Shown here one piece after another: positions 54,431 through 63,563 of a stretch of 64,000 nucleotides of DNA. This stretch comes from Umezawaea endophytica. Its GTDB lineage: Bacteria; Actinomycetota; Actinomycetes; Mycobacteriales; Pseudonocardiaceae. Below the pieces are notes generated by a model that was given only the letters and a program-made list of their open reading frames with translations, ran no database searches and was not told the origin of the DNA. The position numbers and the translations under genes were made by a program. The stretch is from assembly GCF_025061645.1 (NCBI RefSeq), contig NZ_JANYMP010000004.1, positions 365,117-429,116 on the forward strand. The letters are read 5' to 3'. The stretch's first letter is position 1. The number at the start of each line of letters is the position of its first letter.

Positions 54431-55108
54431 GTGGCTCGTGTGCTGTTGATCGAGGACGACCAGGCGGTCCGGAGCGCCCTGGAGTTCGCCCTGCGCCGTC
54501 ACGGACACCAGGTGTCCGCGGCGGCGAGCGGGGAGGACGGGGTGGCGCTGGTGCGGGAGGAGGTACCGGACATCGTGGTGCTGGACGTGATGCTGCCGGG
54601 GATCGACGGGTTCGAGGTGTGCAGGCGGGTGCGGGCGATGGGGGAGGTGCCCGTGGTCATGCTCACCGCTCGCGGTGACGACTTCGACGTCGTCGGCGGG
54701 CTGGAGGCGGGAGCGGACGACTACGTCGTCAAACCCGTGGAGCCGCGGGTGCTCGACGCGCGGCTGAGGGCGGTGCTGCGGCGGATCGACCGCGAGAACA
54801 CCCGCAGCACCAGCGTTTTCGGTGACCTGGTCATCGACCGGGCGGCGCTGACCGTCCACAAGGGAGGCGTGCAGGTGGGGTTGACGCCGACGGAGCTGCG
54901 GCTACTCCTGGAGCTGTCGCGGTCACCGGGTCAGGTCCTGTCGCGCGAGCAACTGCTGAAGTCGGTGTGGGACCACGACTACCTCGGGGACTCCCGGCTC
55001 GTCGACGCGTGCGTGCAGCGGTTGCGGCTCAAGGTCGAGGACGTGCCGTCCGCGCCGGTGTTCGTGCGGACCGTCCGGGGCTTCGGCTACCGGTTCGGGC
55101 CGCTGTGA
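54431..55108 (+). CDS. OmpR-family two-component response regulator
   Basis: This 225-residue protein has a receiver domain (VLLIEDDQAVRSALEFAL, phospho-acceptor in DIVVLDVMLPG, Lys in DDYVVKPVEP). The C-terminal winged helix (LTPTELRLLLELSRSPGQVLSREQLLKSVWDHDYLGDSRLVDACVQRLRLKVE) follows. GTG 54431 gives the family start. It is coupled to the sensor kinase by GTGA overlap. Confidence 0.93.
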   Translation: MARVLLIEDDQAVRSALEFALRRHGHQVSAAASGEDGVALVREEVPDIVVLDVMLPGIDGFEVCRRVRAMGEVPVVMLTARGDDFDVVGGLEAGADDYVVKPVEPRVLDARLRAVLRRIDRENTRSTSVFGDLVIDRAALTVHKGGVQVGLTPTELRLLLELSRSPGQVLSREQLLKSVWDHDYLGDSRLVDACVQRLRLKVEDVPSAPVFVRTVRGFGYRFGPL

Positions 55109-56472
55109 GGCTCGGTCTGCGTGCGCGGCTGCTGATCGCGTTCACGCTGGTGTCGGTGTTCACCGGAGCCGTCGTCGCCGCAGGCTCCTACCTCCAGGTG
55201 CGCGACGTGGTGCTGTCGTCGGCGCAGGACCGGATGGTGGAGAGGCTCCGCTCGGACGTCGAGCGGTCGGCCGGCATCGACCACTCGCCGTCCGGCGCCG
55301 AACTCGTCGCGCTGGCCAACCGGTTGAAGGCGGTGGTGGTGTTCGGGAACAGCCACGCGGACGGCAACGGGATCACGTTCGGCGACCTCCCGCGCGACCT
55401 GCGGGAGCGGGTGCGGGACACCGGCAGGCTGATGGTGCAGCGGGCGGAGGTCGACGGCTCCCCGCACGCCTTCGTCGGCGCGCCGCTGAACTTCGGCCGC
55501 GCGGGCGAGACCGGCATCGAGGTGTACCGGCGGCAGGACCTCGGTGCGCAGCGCGACGAGATCGCCGCGCTCCCGGAGTCGTCGCTGCTGCTGGTCCTCG
55601 TGTCGCTGGTGCCCGCGTTCGTGCTGGCCCTGCTCGCGGCGCGCGGGGTGCTGAGGCCGGTGCGCGAGCTCCGCACGGGCGCGCGCCGGGTCGCGGACGG
55701 CGGGTTGGACACCCGGTTGGCCGTCCGGGGCTCCGACGAGCTGGCGGACCTGGTGCGCACGTTCAACACGATGACCGCCGAGCTGGAGCGCACGGTCGCC
55801 GAGCTGCGGCGGATGGAGGAGGGGTCGCGGCGGTTCGTGGCGGACGTGTCGCACGAGCTGCGCACGCCGCTGACGGCGATGACGGCCGTCGCGGAAGCGC
55901 TCGACGACGCGTCGCTGACCGGGGACGCGGCGACCGCCGCGGGCATGGTGAGCACCGAGACGAGGAAGTTGGGGACGCTGGTGGAGGAGCTGATCGAGAT
56001 CTCCCGGTTCGACGCCGGGGTGGCCGCGCTGCGGCCGGAGCCGGTGGACCTCGTGGTGCTGGTGACCGGGACACTGGCCGCGCGGGGGTGGACCGACCAG
56101 GTGGACGTGGTGGCACCCGTGACGCTGGTGTCCGAAGTGGACCGCAGGCGGATCGACGTGGTGGTGGCGAACCTGGTCGGCAACGCGCTGCGGCACGGCG
56201 CCCGGCCGGTCTTCGTCGAGCTGACCGGGACGGAGGACGAGGTCGTGCTGGTGGTCACCGACGACGGGCCTGGGCTGGACGACGACGTGACCCCGCTGGT
56301 GTTCGAGCGGTTCTACAAGGCCGATTCCGCGCGGGCCCGGTCGGAGGGCAGCGGGCTCGGACTGGCCATCGCGTGGGAGAACACCCGGCTGCACGGCGGT
56401 TCCCTCGAGGCCGGGAACGCGCCGGGCACGGGGGCGCGGTTCACCGTGCGACTGCCCAGGAGCCGGTCGTGA
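55105..56472 (+). CDS. Two-component sensor histidine kinase
   Basis: This 455-residue protein has two membrane helices (about 8-28 and 155-175) around an extracellular sensor. HAMP is at about 180-230, HisKA carries FVADVSHELRTPLTAM, and HATPase boxes are NLVGNALRHGA, DDGPGLDDD and GSGLGLAIAWE. It phosphorylates the response regulator encoded just upstream. GTG start at 55105. The lipoprotein gene follows with an overlapping stop. Confidence 0.93.
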   Translation: MRLGLRARLLIAFTLVSVFTGAVVAAGSYLQVRDVVLSSAQDRMVERLRSDVERSAGIDHSPSGAELVALANRLKAVVVFGNSHADGNGITFGDLPRDLRERVRDTGRLMVQRAEVDGSPHAFVGAPLNFGRAGETGIEVYRRQDLGAQRDEIAALPESSLLLVLVSLVPAFVLALLAARGVLRPVRELRTGARRVADGGLDTRLAVRGSDELADLVRTFNTMTAELERTVAELRRMEEGSRRFVADVSHELRTPLTAMTAVAEALDDASLTGDAATAAGMVSTETRKLGTLVEELIEISRFDAGVAALRPEPVDLVVLVTGTLAARGWTDQVDVVAPVTLVSEVDRRRIDVVVANLVGNALRHGARPVFVELTGTEDEVVLVVTDDGPGLDDDVTPLVFERFYKADSARARSEGSGLGLAIAWENTRLHGGSLEAGNAPGTGARFTVRLPRSRS

Positions 56473-56945
56473 TCCGTCGCGCGGCCGTCGCGCTCCTGCT
56501 CGTGCCGGTCCTGGCGGGGTGCGGCATCACGCAGACCGAGCCGTTCTACTACGGCGATCCACCCGCCATGACCGAGGTGGACGGGGTGCGGGTGACGTTC
56601 CGGCTGGAGGGCAAGAAGTTCCACGTGCTGCGGGCCGGGTCGCCGGACCGGTCGCCCGCCGAACGCCTCGACCTGCTGTTCGCGGGCCCGACCGCGGCCG
56701 AACGGGCCGCGGGCGTCTTCACCGCGCTGCCGGACGGCTACCGGATCGCCACCCCGCCGACGGAGGTCCGCGACAACCGGATCGTGGTCGAGGTCGCCCA
56801 CGAGGGAGGGGTCGACCTCGACCGGTTCAGCGACGTGGCGGGCGAGCAGATCGCCTGCTCGGCGACCCCTCCCCGCGTCGCCAGGGACGTCACGGCGGTG
56901 GTGCGCGCCCCGGACGGCTCCGAGCGGGGCCCGTTCTACTGCTAG
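56469..56945 (+). CDS. Lipoprotein linked to the two-component system
   Basis: This 158-residue protein has a short lipoprotein signal (MIRRAAVALLLVPVLAGCG, lipobox Cys18). The mature part (VTFRLEGKKFHVLRAGSPDRSPAERLDLLFAGPTAAERAAGVFTALPDG) resembles the GerMN-like/LpqB-type small lipoproteins found after actinomycete sensor kinases. Two further Cys (IACSAT and terminal FYC) may form a disulfide. It starts at GTG 56469 over the kinase stop; it is perhaps a sensor accessory. Confidence 0.8.
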   Translation: MIRRAAVALLLVPVLAGCGITQTEPFYYGDPPAMTEVDGVRVTFRLEGKKFHVLRAGSPDRSPAERLDLLFAGPTAAERAAGVFTALPDGYRIATPPTEVRDNRIVVEVAHEGGVDLDRFSDVAGEQIACSATPPRVARDVTAVVRAPDGSERGPFYC

Positions 56946-56966
56946 CGGGCAACCGCGCGGCCGGGG

Positions 56967-57233
56967 TCAGACGGTCGTCTGGTCGACGAAGCACCAGCGC
57001 CAGGTCTCGCCGGGCTCGAACGACCGGATGACCGGGTGCCCGGATTCGGCCGCGTGCTTGCTCGCGTGCTTCGCGGGTGAGGAGTCGCAGCACCCGACCT
57101 TGCCGCAGGAGAGGCAGAGTCGCAGGTGGACCCAGCGGCCGCCGCCCGCGAGGCAGTCCTCGCACCCGTCGAGCGTGCTCGGTTCCGGCGCCTCGCCGAG
57201 CTCGGCGGCGTGCTCGCAGGTGACGGCGGTCAT
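56967..57233 (-). CDS. UBP-type zinc finger protein
   Basis: This 88-residue protein has the full ZnF-UBP ligand pattern: CEHAAEL, GCEDCLAGGGRWVHLRLCLSCGKVGCCDSSPAKHASKHAAESGHPVIRSFEPGETWRWC. Bacterial members are often next to FAD-oxidoreductase/kinase pairs like the divergent genes here. Their ligand and role are unknown. ATG 57233 follows GAGGAGCACC. Confidence 0.92.
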   Translation of the reverse strand: MTAVTCEHAAELGEAPEPSTLDGCEDCLAGGGRWVHLRLCLSCGKVGCCDSSPAKHASKHAAESGHPVIRSFEPGETWRWCFVDQTTV

Positions 57234-57333
57234 GGGTGCTCCTCGCGTCGGTGGTCGTCCCGAGCAGAACTTACGCCCAGGGCAGACGGGTGTGCAGATG
57301 ACGGCGGCCGGTCGCGCTGCTTGACTGGGCGGC

Positions 57334-59031
57334 ATGACGACACCCCCGCCCGCCGAGACCGCCAGGGTCTCGCGACCCTCGATCCTCACGGTGGACGACG
57401 ACCCCAGCGTGTCCAGGGCCGTCGCACGGGACCTGCGCAGGCACTACGGCGAGACCTACCGGATCGTCCGCGCGGAGTCCGGCGCCCAAGCCCTCGAAGC
57501 GCTGCGGGAGATCAAGCTGCGCGGCGAGGAGGTGGCCGCGCTGCTCGCGGACTACCGGATGCCGCGGATGAGCGGCATCGAGTTCCTCGAAGAGGCCATG
57601 GACCTGTTCCCGCAGGCCAGGCGGGTACTGCTGACCGCGTACGCCGACACCGAGGCCGCGATCCAGGCCATCAACGTGGTCGACCTCGACCACTACCTGT
57701 TCAAGCCGTGGGACCCGCCGGAGGAGAAGCTCTACCCGGTGCTGGACGAGCTGCTGCACGCCTGGTCGGTGACCGACCGGCAGCCCGCGCGGCAGGTCAG
57801 GGTCGTCGGGCACCGCTGGTCGCCGCGCTCCTACGAGGTGCGCGACTTCCTGGCGCGCAACTCCGTGCCGTTCCGCTGGCACTCGCTCGACGACGGCGAC
57901 TGCGAGGCCGCGCGCCTGCTCGCCGCGGCGGGCCTGGACGGCTCGGACCTGCCCGTGGTCGTGACGCCGGAGGGTGAGCCGCTGGTCCGGCCGACGGACG
58001 CCGAGCTGGCCGCGCGCGTCGGGTTGAGCACGCAGCCGTCCGCGGACTTCTACGACCTGATCGTGGTCGGCGGCGGCCCGGCGGGCTTGGGCGCCGCGGT
58101 GTACGGCGGCTCGGAAGGCCTGCGGACCGTGCTGGTCGAGCGCGTGGCCACCGGCGGCCAGGCGGGCACCAGCAGCCGGATCGAGAACTACCTCGGCTTC
58201 CCGGACGGCGTGTCCGGCGAGCAGCTCACCGAACGGGCGCGCAGGCAGGCGTTGAAGTTCGACGTGGAGATGCTGACCACCCGCGACGTGGTGGCGCTGG
58301 AGCAGCGCGGGGCCGCGCGGGTCGTGAGGTTCGACGACGGCACGGAACTGGCCGCGCACACGGTGATCCTGGCGACCGGCGTGTCCTACCGGATGCTCGG
58401 CGCGCCCGGCCTGGACCACCTGGCGGGCCGGGGCGTGTTCTACGGCGCGGCCACCACCGAGGGCCCGAGTTGCGCCGGCCAGGACGTCTACCTCGTCGGT
58501 GGCGCGAACTCCGCGGGCCAGGCGGCCATGTACTTCTCCCGCCACGCCCGCCGCGTCGTGCTGGTGATCCGCGCCGACTCGCTGGACCGCTCGATGTCGC
58601 GCTACCTGATCGACCAGCTCGCGGGCGTGCCGAACATCGAGGTCCGCACCTGCACGGAGGTCGTCGGCGGCACCGGCGACGACCACCTGGAGTCGTTGAC
58701 GCTGCTGCACAACGCGACCGGCGAGAAGACCACCGTCGAGGCGTCCTGGCTGTTCGCCTTCATCGGCGCCGCGCCCCGCACGGACTGGCTGGAGGGGACG
58801 GTGTCGCGCGACGAGCGCGGGTTCCTCCTCGCGGGCCCGGACCTGACCGCGGACGGCGGCGCACCCGACGGCTGGGCCCTCGACCGGCCGCCGTACCACC
58901 TGGAGACCAGCGTGCCCGGCGTGTTCGTCGCGGGCGACGTGCGCGCCGACTCGGTGAAGCGCGTGGCGTCGGCCGTCGGCGAGGGCGCGATGGCCGTGAC
59001 GCTGGTGCACCGCTACCTGGAGAGGTCGTGA
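57334..59031 (+). CDS. Response-regulator/thioredoxin-reductase-like fusion (REC, Grx-like, FAD/NAD(P) domains)
   Basis: This 565-residue protein has REC (about 15-140; phospho-acceptor Asp in ALLADYRMPRMSG), a glutaredoxin-like linker domain (about 150-225; RVVGHRWSPRSYEVRDFL) and a TrxB-like FAD/NAD(P) module (DLIVVGGGPAGLGAAVYGGSEGLRTVLVE, GRGVFYGAATTEGPSCAGQDVYLVGGANSAGQAA). The usual redox CxxC is missing in both the Grx-like and TrxB-like parts. It is coupled to the kinase by GTGA. It probably acts as a flavin-based sensor or effector rather than a disulfide reductase. Confidence 0.88.
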   Translation: MTTPPPAETARVSRPSILTVDDDPSVSRAVARDLRRHYGETYRIVRAESGAQALEALREIKLRGEEVAALLADYRMPRMSGIEFLEEAMDLFPQARRVLLTAYADTEAAIQAINVVDLDHYLFKPWDPPEEKLYPVLDELLHAWSVTDRQPARQVRVVGHRWSPRSYEVRDFLARNSVPFRWHSLDDGDCEAARLLAAAGLDGSDLPVVVTPEGEPLVRPTDAELAARVGLSTQPSADFYDLIVVGGGPAGLGAAVYGGSEGLRTVLVERVATGGQAGTSSRIENYLGFPDGVSGEQLTERARRQALKFDVEMLTTRDVVALEQRGAARVVRFDDGTELAAHTVILATGVSYRMLGAPGLDHLAGRGVFYGAATTEGPSCAGQDVYLVGGANSAGQAAMYFSRHARRVVLVIRADSLDRSMSRYLIDQLAGVPNIEVRTCTEVVGGTGDDHLESLTLLHNATGEKTTVEASWLFAFIGAAPRTDWLEGTVSRDERGFLLAGPDLTADGGAPDGWALDRPPYHLETSVPGVFVAGDVRADSVKRVASAVGEGAMAVTLVHRYLERS

Positions 59032-60491
59032 CGGCCGTGTCGAACCTGACCGCGGACGAGCTGCGGGAGCTGTTCCTGTTCGAACACCTCTCGGAGGACC
59101 AGTTGGCCTGGCTGGTGGAGCACGGCCAGGTGGAGACCCGCGCGGCGGGCGTCCCCGTGCACACCGAGGGTGAACCGGCGACGTGCTTCTTCGTGCTGCT
59201 GGAAGGCACGATCGCGTTGTGCCGCAACGTCGGCGGACAGCGGGTGGAGACGAGCCGCACGGACCACCGCGGCTCGTACTTCGGCGCCACGCAGGCGTAC
59301 CTGCGGGGCGAGGTGCAGCCGTCGCCGACCTACCGGATGACCGTGGAGTCCATCACGGACACCGTGATGTACCAGTTGGACGCCGACGAGTTCGGTCCCG
59401 CCATCCGCGAGTGGTTCCCGATGGCCATGCACCTGCTGGAGGGCCTGTTCCTCGGGATGCAGACCACCCAGCGCATCGTCAACGACCGCGAACGCCTGCT
59501 GGCGCTCGGATCGCTGTCGGCCGGCCTGACGCACGAGCTGAACAACCCGGCCGCGGCGGCGGTCCGGGCGACGGCCGCGCTGCGCGAGCGGGTCGCCGGG
59601 ATGCGGCACAAGCTGGCGATGCTCGCCAGCGGCAAGATCGACCCGGAAACCCTGCCCGCGCTGGTGAAGCTCCAGGAGAACGCCGTCGAGCGCGTCGCCA
59701 AGGCCCCGAAGCTCGGGCCGCTGGAGACCAACGACCGCGAGGACGAGGTCGGCGACTGGCTGGAGGACCACGGCGTCCGGGGCGGCTGGGACCTGGCCCC
59801 GACGCTGGTGGCGGGCGGCCTGGACGTCGAGTGGCTGGACGAGGCCGCGAGCCTGTGCCCGAACTCGGCGACGGAGGCGGCCGTCCGCTGGCTCGCCTAC
59901 ACCGTCGAGACCGAGACGCTGATGAACGAGATCGAGGACGCCACCACCAGGGTGTCCACGCTCGTCGGCGCGGCCAAGCAGTACTCGCAACTCGACCGCG
60001 CGCCGTTCCAGGTCGTCGACGTGCACGAACTGCTCGACTCCACGCTCGTCATGCTCGGCAGCAAGATCCCCGAGGGCGTCCACGTGGTGAAGGACTACGA
60101 CCGCTCGCTCCCCCCGATCCCCGCGTTCGCGGGCGAGCTGAACCAGGTGTGGACGAACCTCGTCGACAACGCGCTGGGCGCCATGCGCGGCACCGGCACC
60201 CTGACCGTCCGCACGTCCCGCCTGGACGACCGGGTGGTCGTGGAGATCGGCGACACCGGCACCGGCATCCCACCGGAGGTGAAGGGCCGCATCTTCGAAC
60301 CGTTCTTCACCACGAAGGCCGTCGGCGAGGGCACCGGCCTCGGGCTGGAGATCTCGTGGCGGATCGTCGTGAAGAAGCACCACGGCGACATCCTGGTCGA
60401 CTCCGAACCGGGCGACACGCGGTTCCGGGTGCTGCTGCCGCTGGAGGTGCCGGTGCGGGTCGGGCTGACGGCGATCGACCTGGACGAGTAG
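59028..60491 (+). CDS. Cyclic-nucleotide-binding-domain histidine kinase
   Basis: This 487-residue protein has an N-terminal CNMP-type barrel (about 15-135, VPVHTEGEPATCFFVLLEGTIALCRN). The dimerisation/phosphoacceptor helix is LGSLSAGLTHELNNPAAAAVRATAALRER (His in HELNNPA), followed by a long helical insert and HATPase boxes NLVDNALGAM, DTGTGIPPEVKGRIFEPFFTTK and GTGLGLEIS. It would phosphorylate the REC domain of its upstream partner. It starts at GTG 59028. Confidence 0.9.
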   Translation: MTAVSNLTADELRELFLFEHLSEDQLAWLVEHGQVETRAAGVPVHTEGEPATCFFVLLEGTIALCRNVGGQRVETSRTDHRGSYFGATQAYLRGEVQPSPTYRMTVESITDTVMYQLDADEFGPAIREWFPMAMHLLEGLFLGMQTTQRIVNDRERLLALGSLSAGLTHELNNPAAAAVRATAALRERVAGMRHKLAMLASGKIDPETLPALVKLQENAVERVAKAPKLGPLETNDREDEVGDWLEDHGVRGGWDLAPTLVAGGLDVEWLDEAASLCPNSATEAAVRWLAYTVETETLMNEIEDATTRVSTLVGAAKQYSQLDRAPFQVVDVHELLDSTLVMLGSKIPEGVHVVKDYDRSLPPIPAFAGELNQVWTNLVDNALGAMRGTGTLTVRTSRLDDRVVVEIGDTGTGIPPEVKGRIFEPFFTTKAVGEGTGLGLEISWRIVVKKHHGDILVDSEPGDTRFRVLLPLEVPVRVGLTAIDLDE

Positions 60492-60492
60492 G

Positions 60493-61647
60493 TCAGCGCG
60501 GCGCGGGTGTCCAGGCCGTGCCGAACGCGGCCCAGATGACGGGGGAGCGGGTCGGGTCGCCGGTTCGTTCCCACTCGTCGGCCTGGTCGCGTTGCCAGGC
60601 GCACTGGGCGGCGACCGGGTCCGGGGCGGACTGGGCGTGGTCGATCGCCCGCACCGCGGGGAGCAGGACCGGGGTGGTCGGGAAGTTCGGGACGAGGTGG
60701 CGCAGGCCCGCGTCGGTGGGCAGGGTCCAGCGGGTCGCGGTGGTGTACTCGGCGCCGCCGTGGACGACGGCCGCCACCAGGCCGGTCGGTTCGGCGAAGC
60801 GGGTGTCGCCGCCGCTGTCGCAGGCGATCAGGGCGACGCGGTTGGGGAGCCGCCACGGGCTCGGCGCTCCGGGGCGGTGGCCCAGCGCGATGTCGGCCGC
60901 CGTGAGGGGGCGGTGGGCGCCGATCGGTGCGGCGCGGCCGGTCGAGGTGGTGTCGCACGAGAGGTGCAGGCGGGAGTCGAGGGCGTGGTCGCCGGTGGTC
61001 ACGTGGCCGACGTAGAGGAAGCGGGAAGCGTCGGCCAGCGCCCGTTCCAGGTCGTCGCGGTCCACAGTGGACCGGTCGAACGGAGAGTCCGGCCCCAGCA
61101 CGGAACCCAGCGCCGAGTCGTCGGCGAAGCCGGGCACCACCGGGTCGACCACCGAGACGACCGTCCCGTGTGGACTGAACGGGGACACGCGGCGGCCGTG
61201 GGCGTTGCGGACCGTCGCCGGGGTGAGCACGGAGACGTCGGAGTGGTGCACGGTCCGCTCGCCCTCGTCGACCCGCAGCGACTCCCACGGCACCAGCGCG
61301 GTCGACGGGGACGACTGGACGCGCAGGTGCGGGCGGATCCCCTGCTCCAGCAAGGAGTTCAGCTCACCGCCGAGCTGACCGGGGAACACGGCGCGCGCCA
61401 ACCGGCCGGACAGCTCGGTCTCCCGCGCGAGGTCGAGCAGCGGGCCGTGGGTGAGGGACCGGACCAGCGCCTGGTCGGCGCGTTCGCCCGGCAGCGGTGA
61501 CGGGACCGCGCGGGCCCAGTCGGCCAGCGCCTCCTCGACCAGCGCGCGGGGGAACCGCCACGCGCGGGGCCGGTCGGGTTCGTGCTCCCAGCGCCACGAC
61601 GCGTACAGGTCGCCCGCGTCCACGAACTTGAGCTGCACGGCTACCAC
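60493..61647 (-). CDS. CHAT-domain caspase-like protease
   Basis: This 384-residue protein has a C-terminal CHAT peptidase domain. The catalytic His215 lies in FLYVGHVTTGDH and Cys276 in VALIACDSGGDTRF. The N-terminal 100 residues are unrelated. GTG 61647 overlaps the TPR gene stop. CHAT proteases with separate TPR partners occur in bacterial signalling and defence operons; the substrate is unknown. It is last in a three-gene operon. Confidence 0.85.
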   Translation of the reverse strand: MVAVQLKFVDAGDLYASWRWEHEPDRPRAWRFPRALVEEALADWARAVPSPLPGERADQALVRSLTHGPLLDLARETELSGRLARAVFPGQLGGELNSLLEQGIRPHLRVQSSPSTALVPWESLRVDEGERTVHHSDVSVLTPATVRNAHGRRVSPFSPHGTVVSVVDPVVPGFADDSALGSVLGPDSPFDRSTVDRDDLERALADASRFLYVGHVTTGDHALDSRLHLSCDTTSTGRAAPIGAHRPLTAADIALGHRPGAPSPWRLPNRVALIACDSGGDTRFAEPTGLVAAVVHGGAEYTTATRWTLPTDAGLRHLVPNFPTTPVLLPAVRAIDHAQSAPDPVAAQCAWQRDQADEWERTGDPTRSPVIWAAFGTAWTPAPR

Positions 61648-63563
61648 GCGGACACCGCCTCGGCGGAGCGCACGGGCAGGCCGTAGCGCCGCTGGGCCTC
61701 GTCGATCCACGGGTCCAGCGGTGACGGGACGGCCGGGTCGACGCGAACTCGGGGCGGCAGCAGGAAGTCCGCGGTGAGGTCCGCGCTCGCGACCCGCGGG
61801 AACGAGGCCGCGTACGGCAGGTGGTCCTCGGCGGGCGGGGCGGGCAGCGTCACCAGCTCCTCGCGGGCGAACGCCTGGCTCGCCTCGGTGTGCAGCGAGA
61901 CCGTCGCGGTCAGGTGGTCGACGTACGCGGCGGCCAACCGCACGTCGCCGAGCGAGCCGATGGCGGTGAACGCGGCACGGGTCGCGGGCGCGGCGGCCAG
62001 CGCGATCCAGCGTTCGCGCAGCGGGCCGTGGGCGAAGCGGTGGCGCACGGCCTCGGCGGCCAGCGCGGCGGGCAGGGCCAGGTCCAGCGCCCGGCGGCAC
62101 AGGTCGACGTCGGCGGCGGTCGCGGTCCGGAGGATCGCGTCGGCGCGCCACCAGGCGATGCCGATCGCCACGTGCCGCAGCCCGGCCCGTTCGCAGACGG
62201 CCGTGGCGACGGCGTACTCCTCGTCGGCCCCGGCGTGGTCGTCGAGCGCCTCCAGCGCGCTGCCCCTGACCTGGTGCAGCGCGATCAGCTCGACGGGGGT
62301 CGCCTGGTCGCCGAGCCGGTCGCGCACCTCGTCGAGCAGCGGCAGGGCGTCGGCAGGGGCGCCGCGGCTGATCGCGATGGCGGCGCGGCCGTGCAGGCAC
62401 ACCGCGAGCCTGCGCGGGTCGTCGTGCAGGAGGTCGGCGGCCCCGGCGAAGAGGGCTTCCGCCCGGTCGTTGTCGGAGCCCAGGTAGGCGAGGCGGGCGA
62501 GGCTGAGCAGCGCGCCCGCCTCGGTGGGCCGGTCCCCCGTGGCGGCGGCCAGGTCGCGGGCGAGCGCGTGGTGCTCGGCGCTGCCCGCGAGGTCACCGGT
62601 CGACCCCGCGATCTCGGCGAGCGTCACGTGCAGGCCCGCGGCGAGTTCCGGTTGGCCCGCGTAGGCGAGGTCGAGCGCGGCCGTCGCCTCGGTGGAGGCC
62701 TCGCCGAACAGCCCGTTCGTGGCCAGCACCCTGGCGCGGACGGCCCGCAGCGCCACGGTGTCGGCGTACCGGGCGGCCTCGGTCAGGTCCGCCAGCGCCT
62801 CGGTGACGCGGGAGGCGTGCCCGAGGTGCTGGGCGCGCACGAGCAGGGCGTTGACCAGCACGTCGGCCTGGACGGGCGCGGAACGGGCCAGGTCGATCGC
62901 CTCGGTGCTCCACCGCACGGCGTCCACCAGGTTCGCGAGGTTGCCCGCGATGGCGGCCCGGCACGCCACGGCCTCGGCGTCGTCGGAGAGCAGGGTGGCC
63001 CGGTACGCGGCCTCGTACGCCTCGACGGCCCCGCTCACGTCACCCGCCTGCGCCAGCGCGGCGCCGCGGACGTTCAGCGCGACGCACGCCTGCCACGGCG
63101 GGGCCGCCGCGATGTGCGCCAGCGTCGCCCGCGCCTGTTCAGCGAACTCCGGGTGCCGTTGCGCGACCAGCGCCTCGCCGCGCGCCTCCTCCAGCCTGCC
63201 CACGACGATCAGCAGCCCGGTCCGCACGGTCCGCAGCAGCGCCTCGTCCCTCGGACCGGCGTCGACCAGCCCGAGTTCGGTGTCCGCCCAGGCGTCGTCC
63301 CACCGGCCCAGGTGGAGCAGGGTCTCCGCGCGGGACGCGAGCACGGTGGCCCGCAGGGCGGCGTCGGCCAGACCGAGGGCCTCGGTCAGCAGGGCGTGCG
63401 CCTGCGCGGCGTCCACGGTGAACACCAGGTTCAGCAGGGTGGTCACGCGCTCGGCCGGGGTGGTCGCGGCGTCGTACGCGGCGCGCAGCACGGTCTCGGC
63501 GCCCGCCAAGTCGCCGGACTGGAGCAGTCGAAGGCCCTCGTCCTTGAGGGCCGCGCAGGTCAC
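61641..63563 (-). CDS. Large TPR-repeat protein
   Basis: This 640-residue helical protein is built of tetratricopeptide-like repeats (LLQSGDLAGAETVLRAAYDAA, LAQAGDVSGAVEAYEAAYRATLL, LARDLAAATGDRPTEAGALLSLARLAYLGSDNDRAEALFAGAADLL). A C-terminal part without repeats follows. It starts at GTG 63563 overlapping the small gene and ends in the CHAT gene start. Together with CHAT it is likely to form a sensor-protease pair, with TPR binding the trigger. Confidence 0.85.
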   Translation of the reverse strand: MTCAALKDEGLRLLQSGDLAGAETVLRAAYDAATTPAERVTTLLNLVFTVDAAQAHALLTEALGLADAALRATVLASRAETLLHLGRWDDAWADTELGLVDAGPRDEALLRTVRTGLLIVVGRLEEARGEALVAQRHPEFAEQARATLAHIAAAPPWQACVALNVRGAALAQAGDVSGAVEAYEAAYRATLLSDDAEAVACRAAIAGNLANLVDAVRWSTEAIDLARSAPVQADVLVNALLVRAQHLGHASRVTEALADLTEAARYADTVALRAVRARVLATNGLFGEASTEATAALDLAYAGQPELAAGLHVTLAEIAGSTGDLAGSAEHHALARDLAAATGDRPTEAGALLSLARLAYLGSDNDRAEALFAGAADLLHDDPRRLAVCLHGRAAIAISRGAPADALPLLDEVRDRLGDQATPVELIALHQVRGSALEALDDHAGADEEYAVATAVCERAGLRHVAIGIAWWRADAILRTATAADVDLCRRALDLALPAALAAEAVRHRFAHGPLRERWIALAAAPATRAAFTAIGSLGDVRLAAAYVDHLTATVSLHTEASQAFAREELVTLPAPPAEDHLPYAASFPRVASADLTADFLLPPRVRVDPAVPSPLDPWIDEAQRRYGLPVRSAEAVSAW

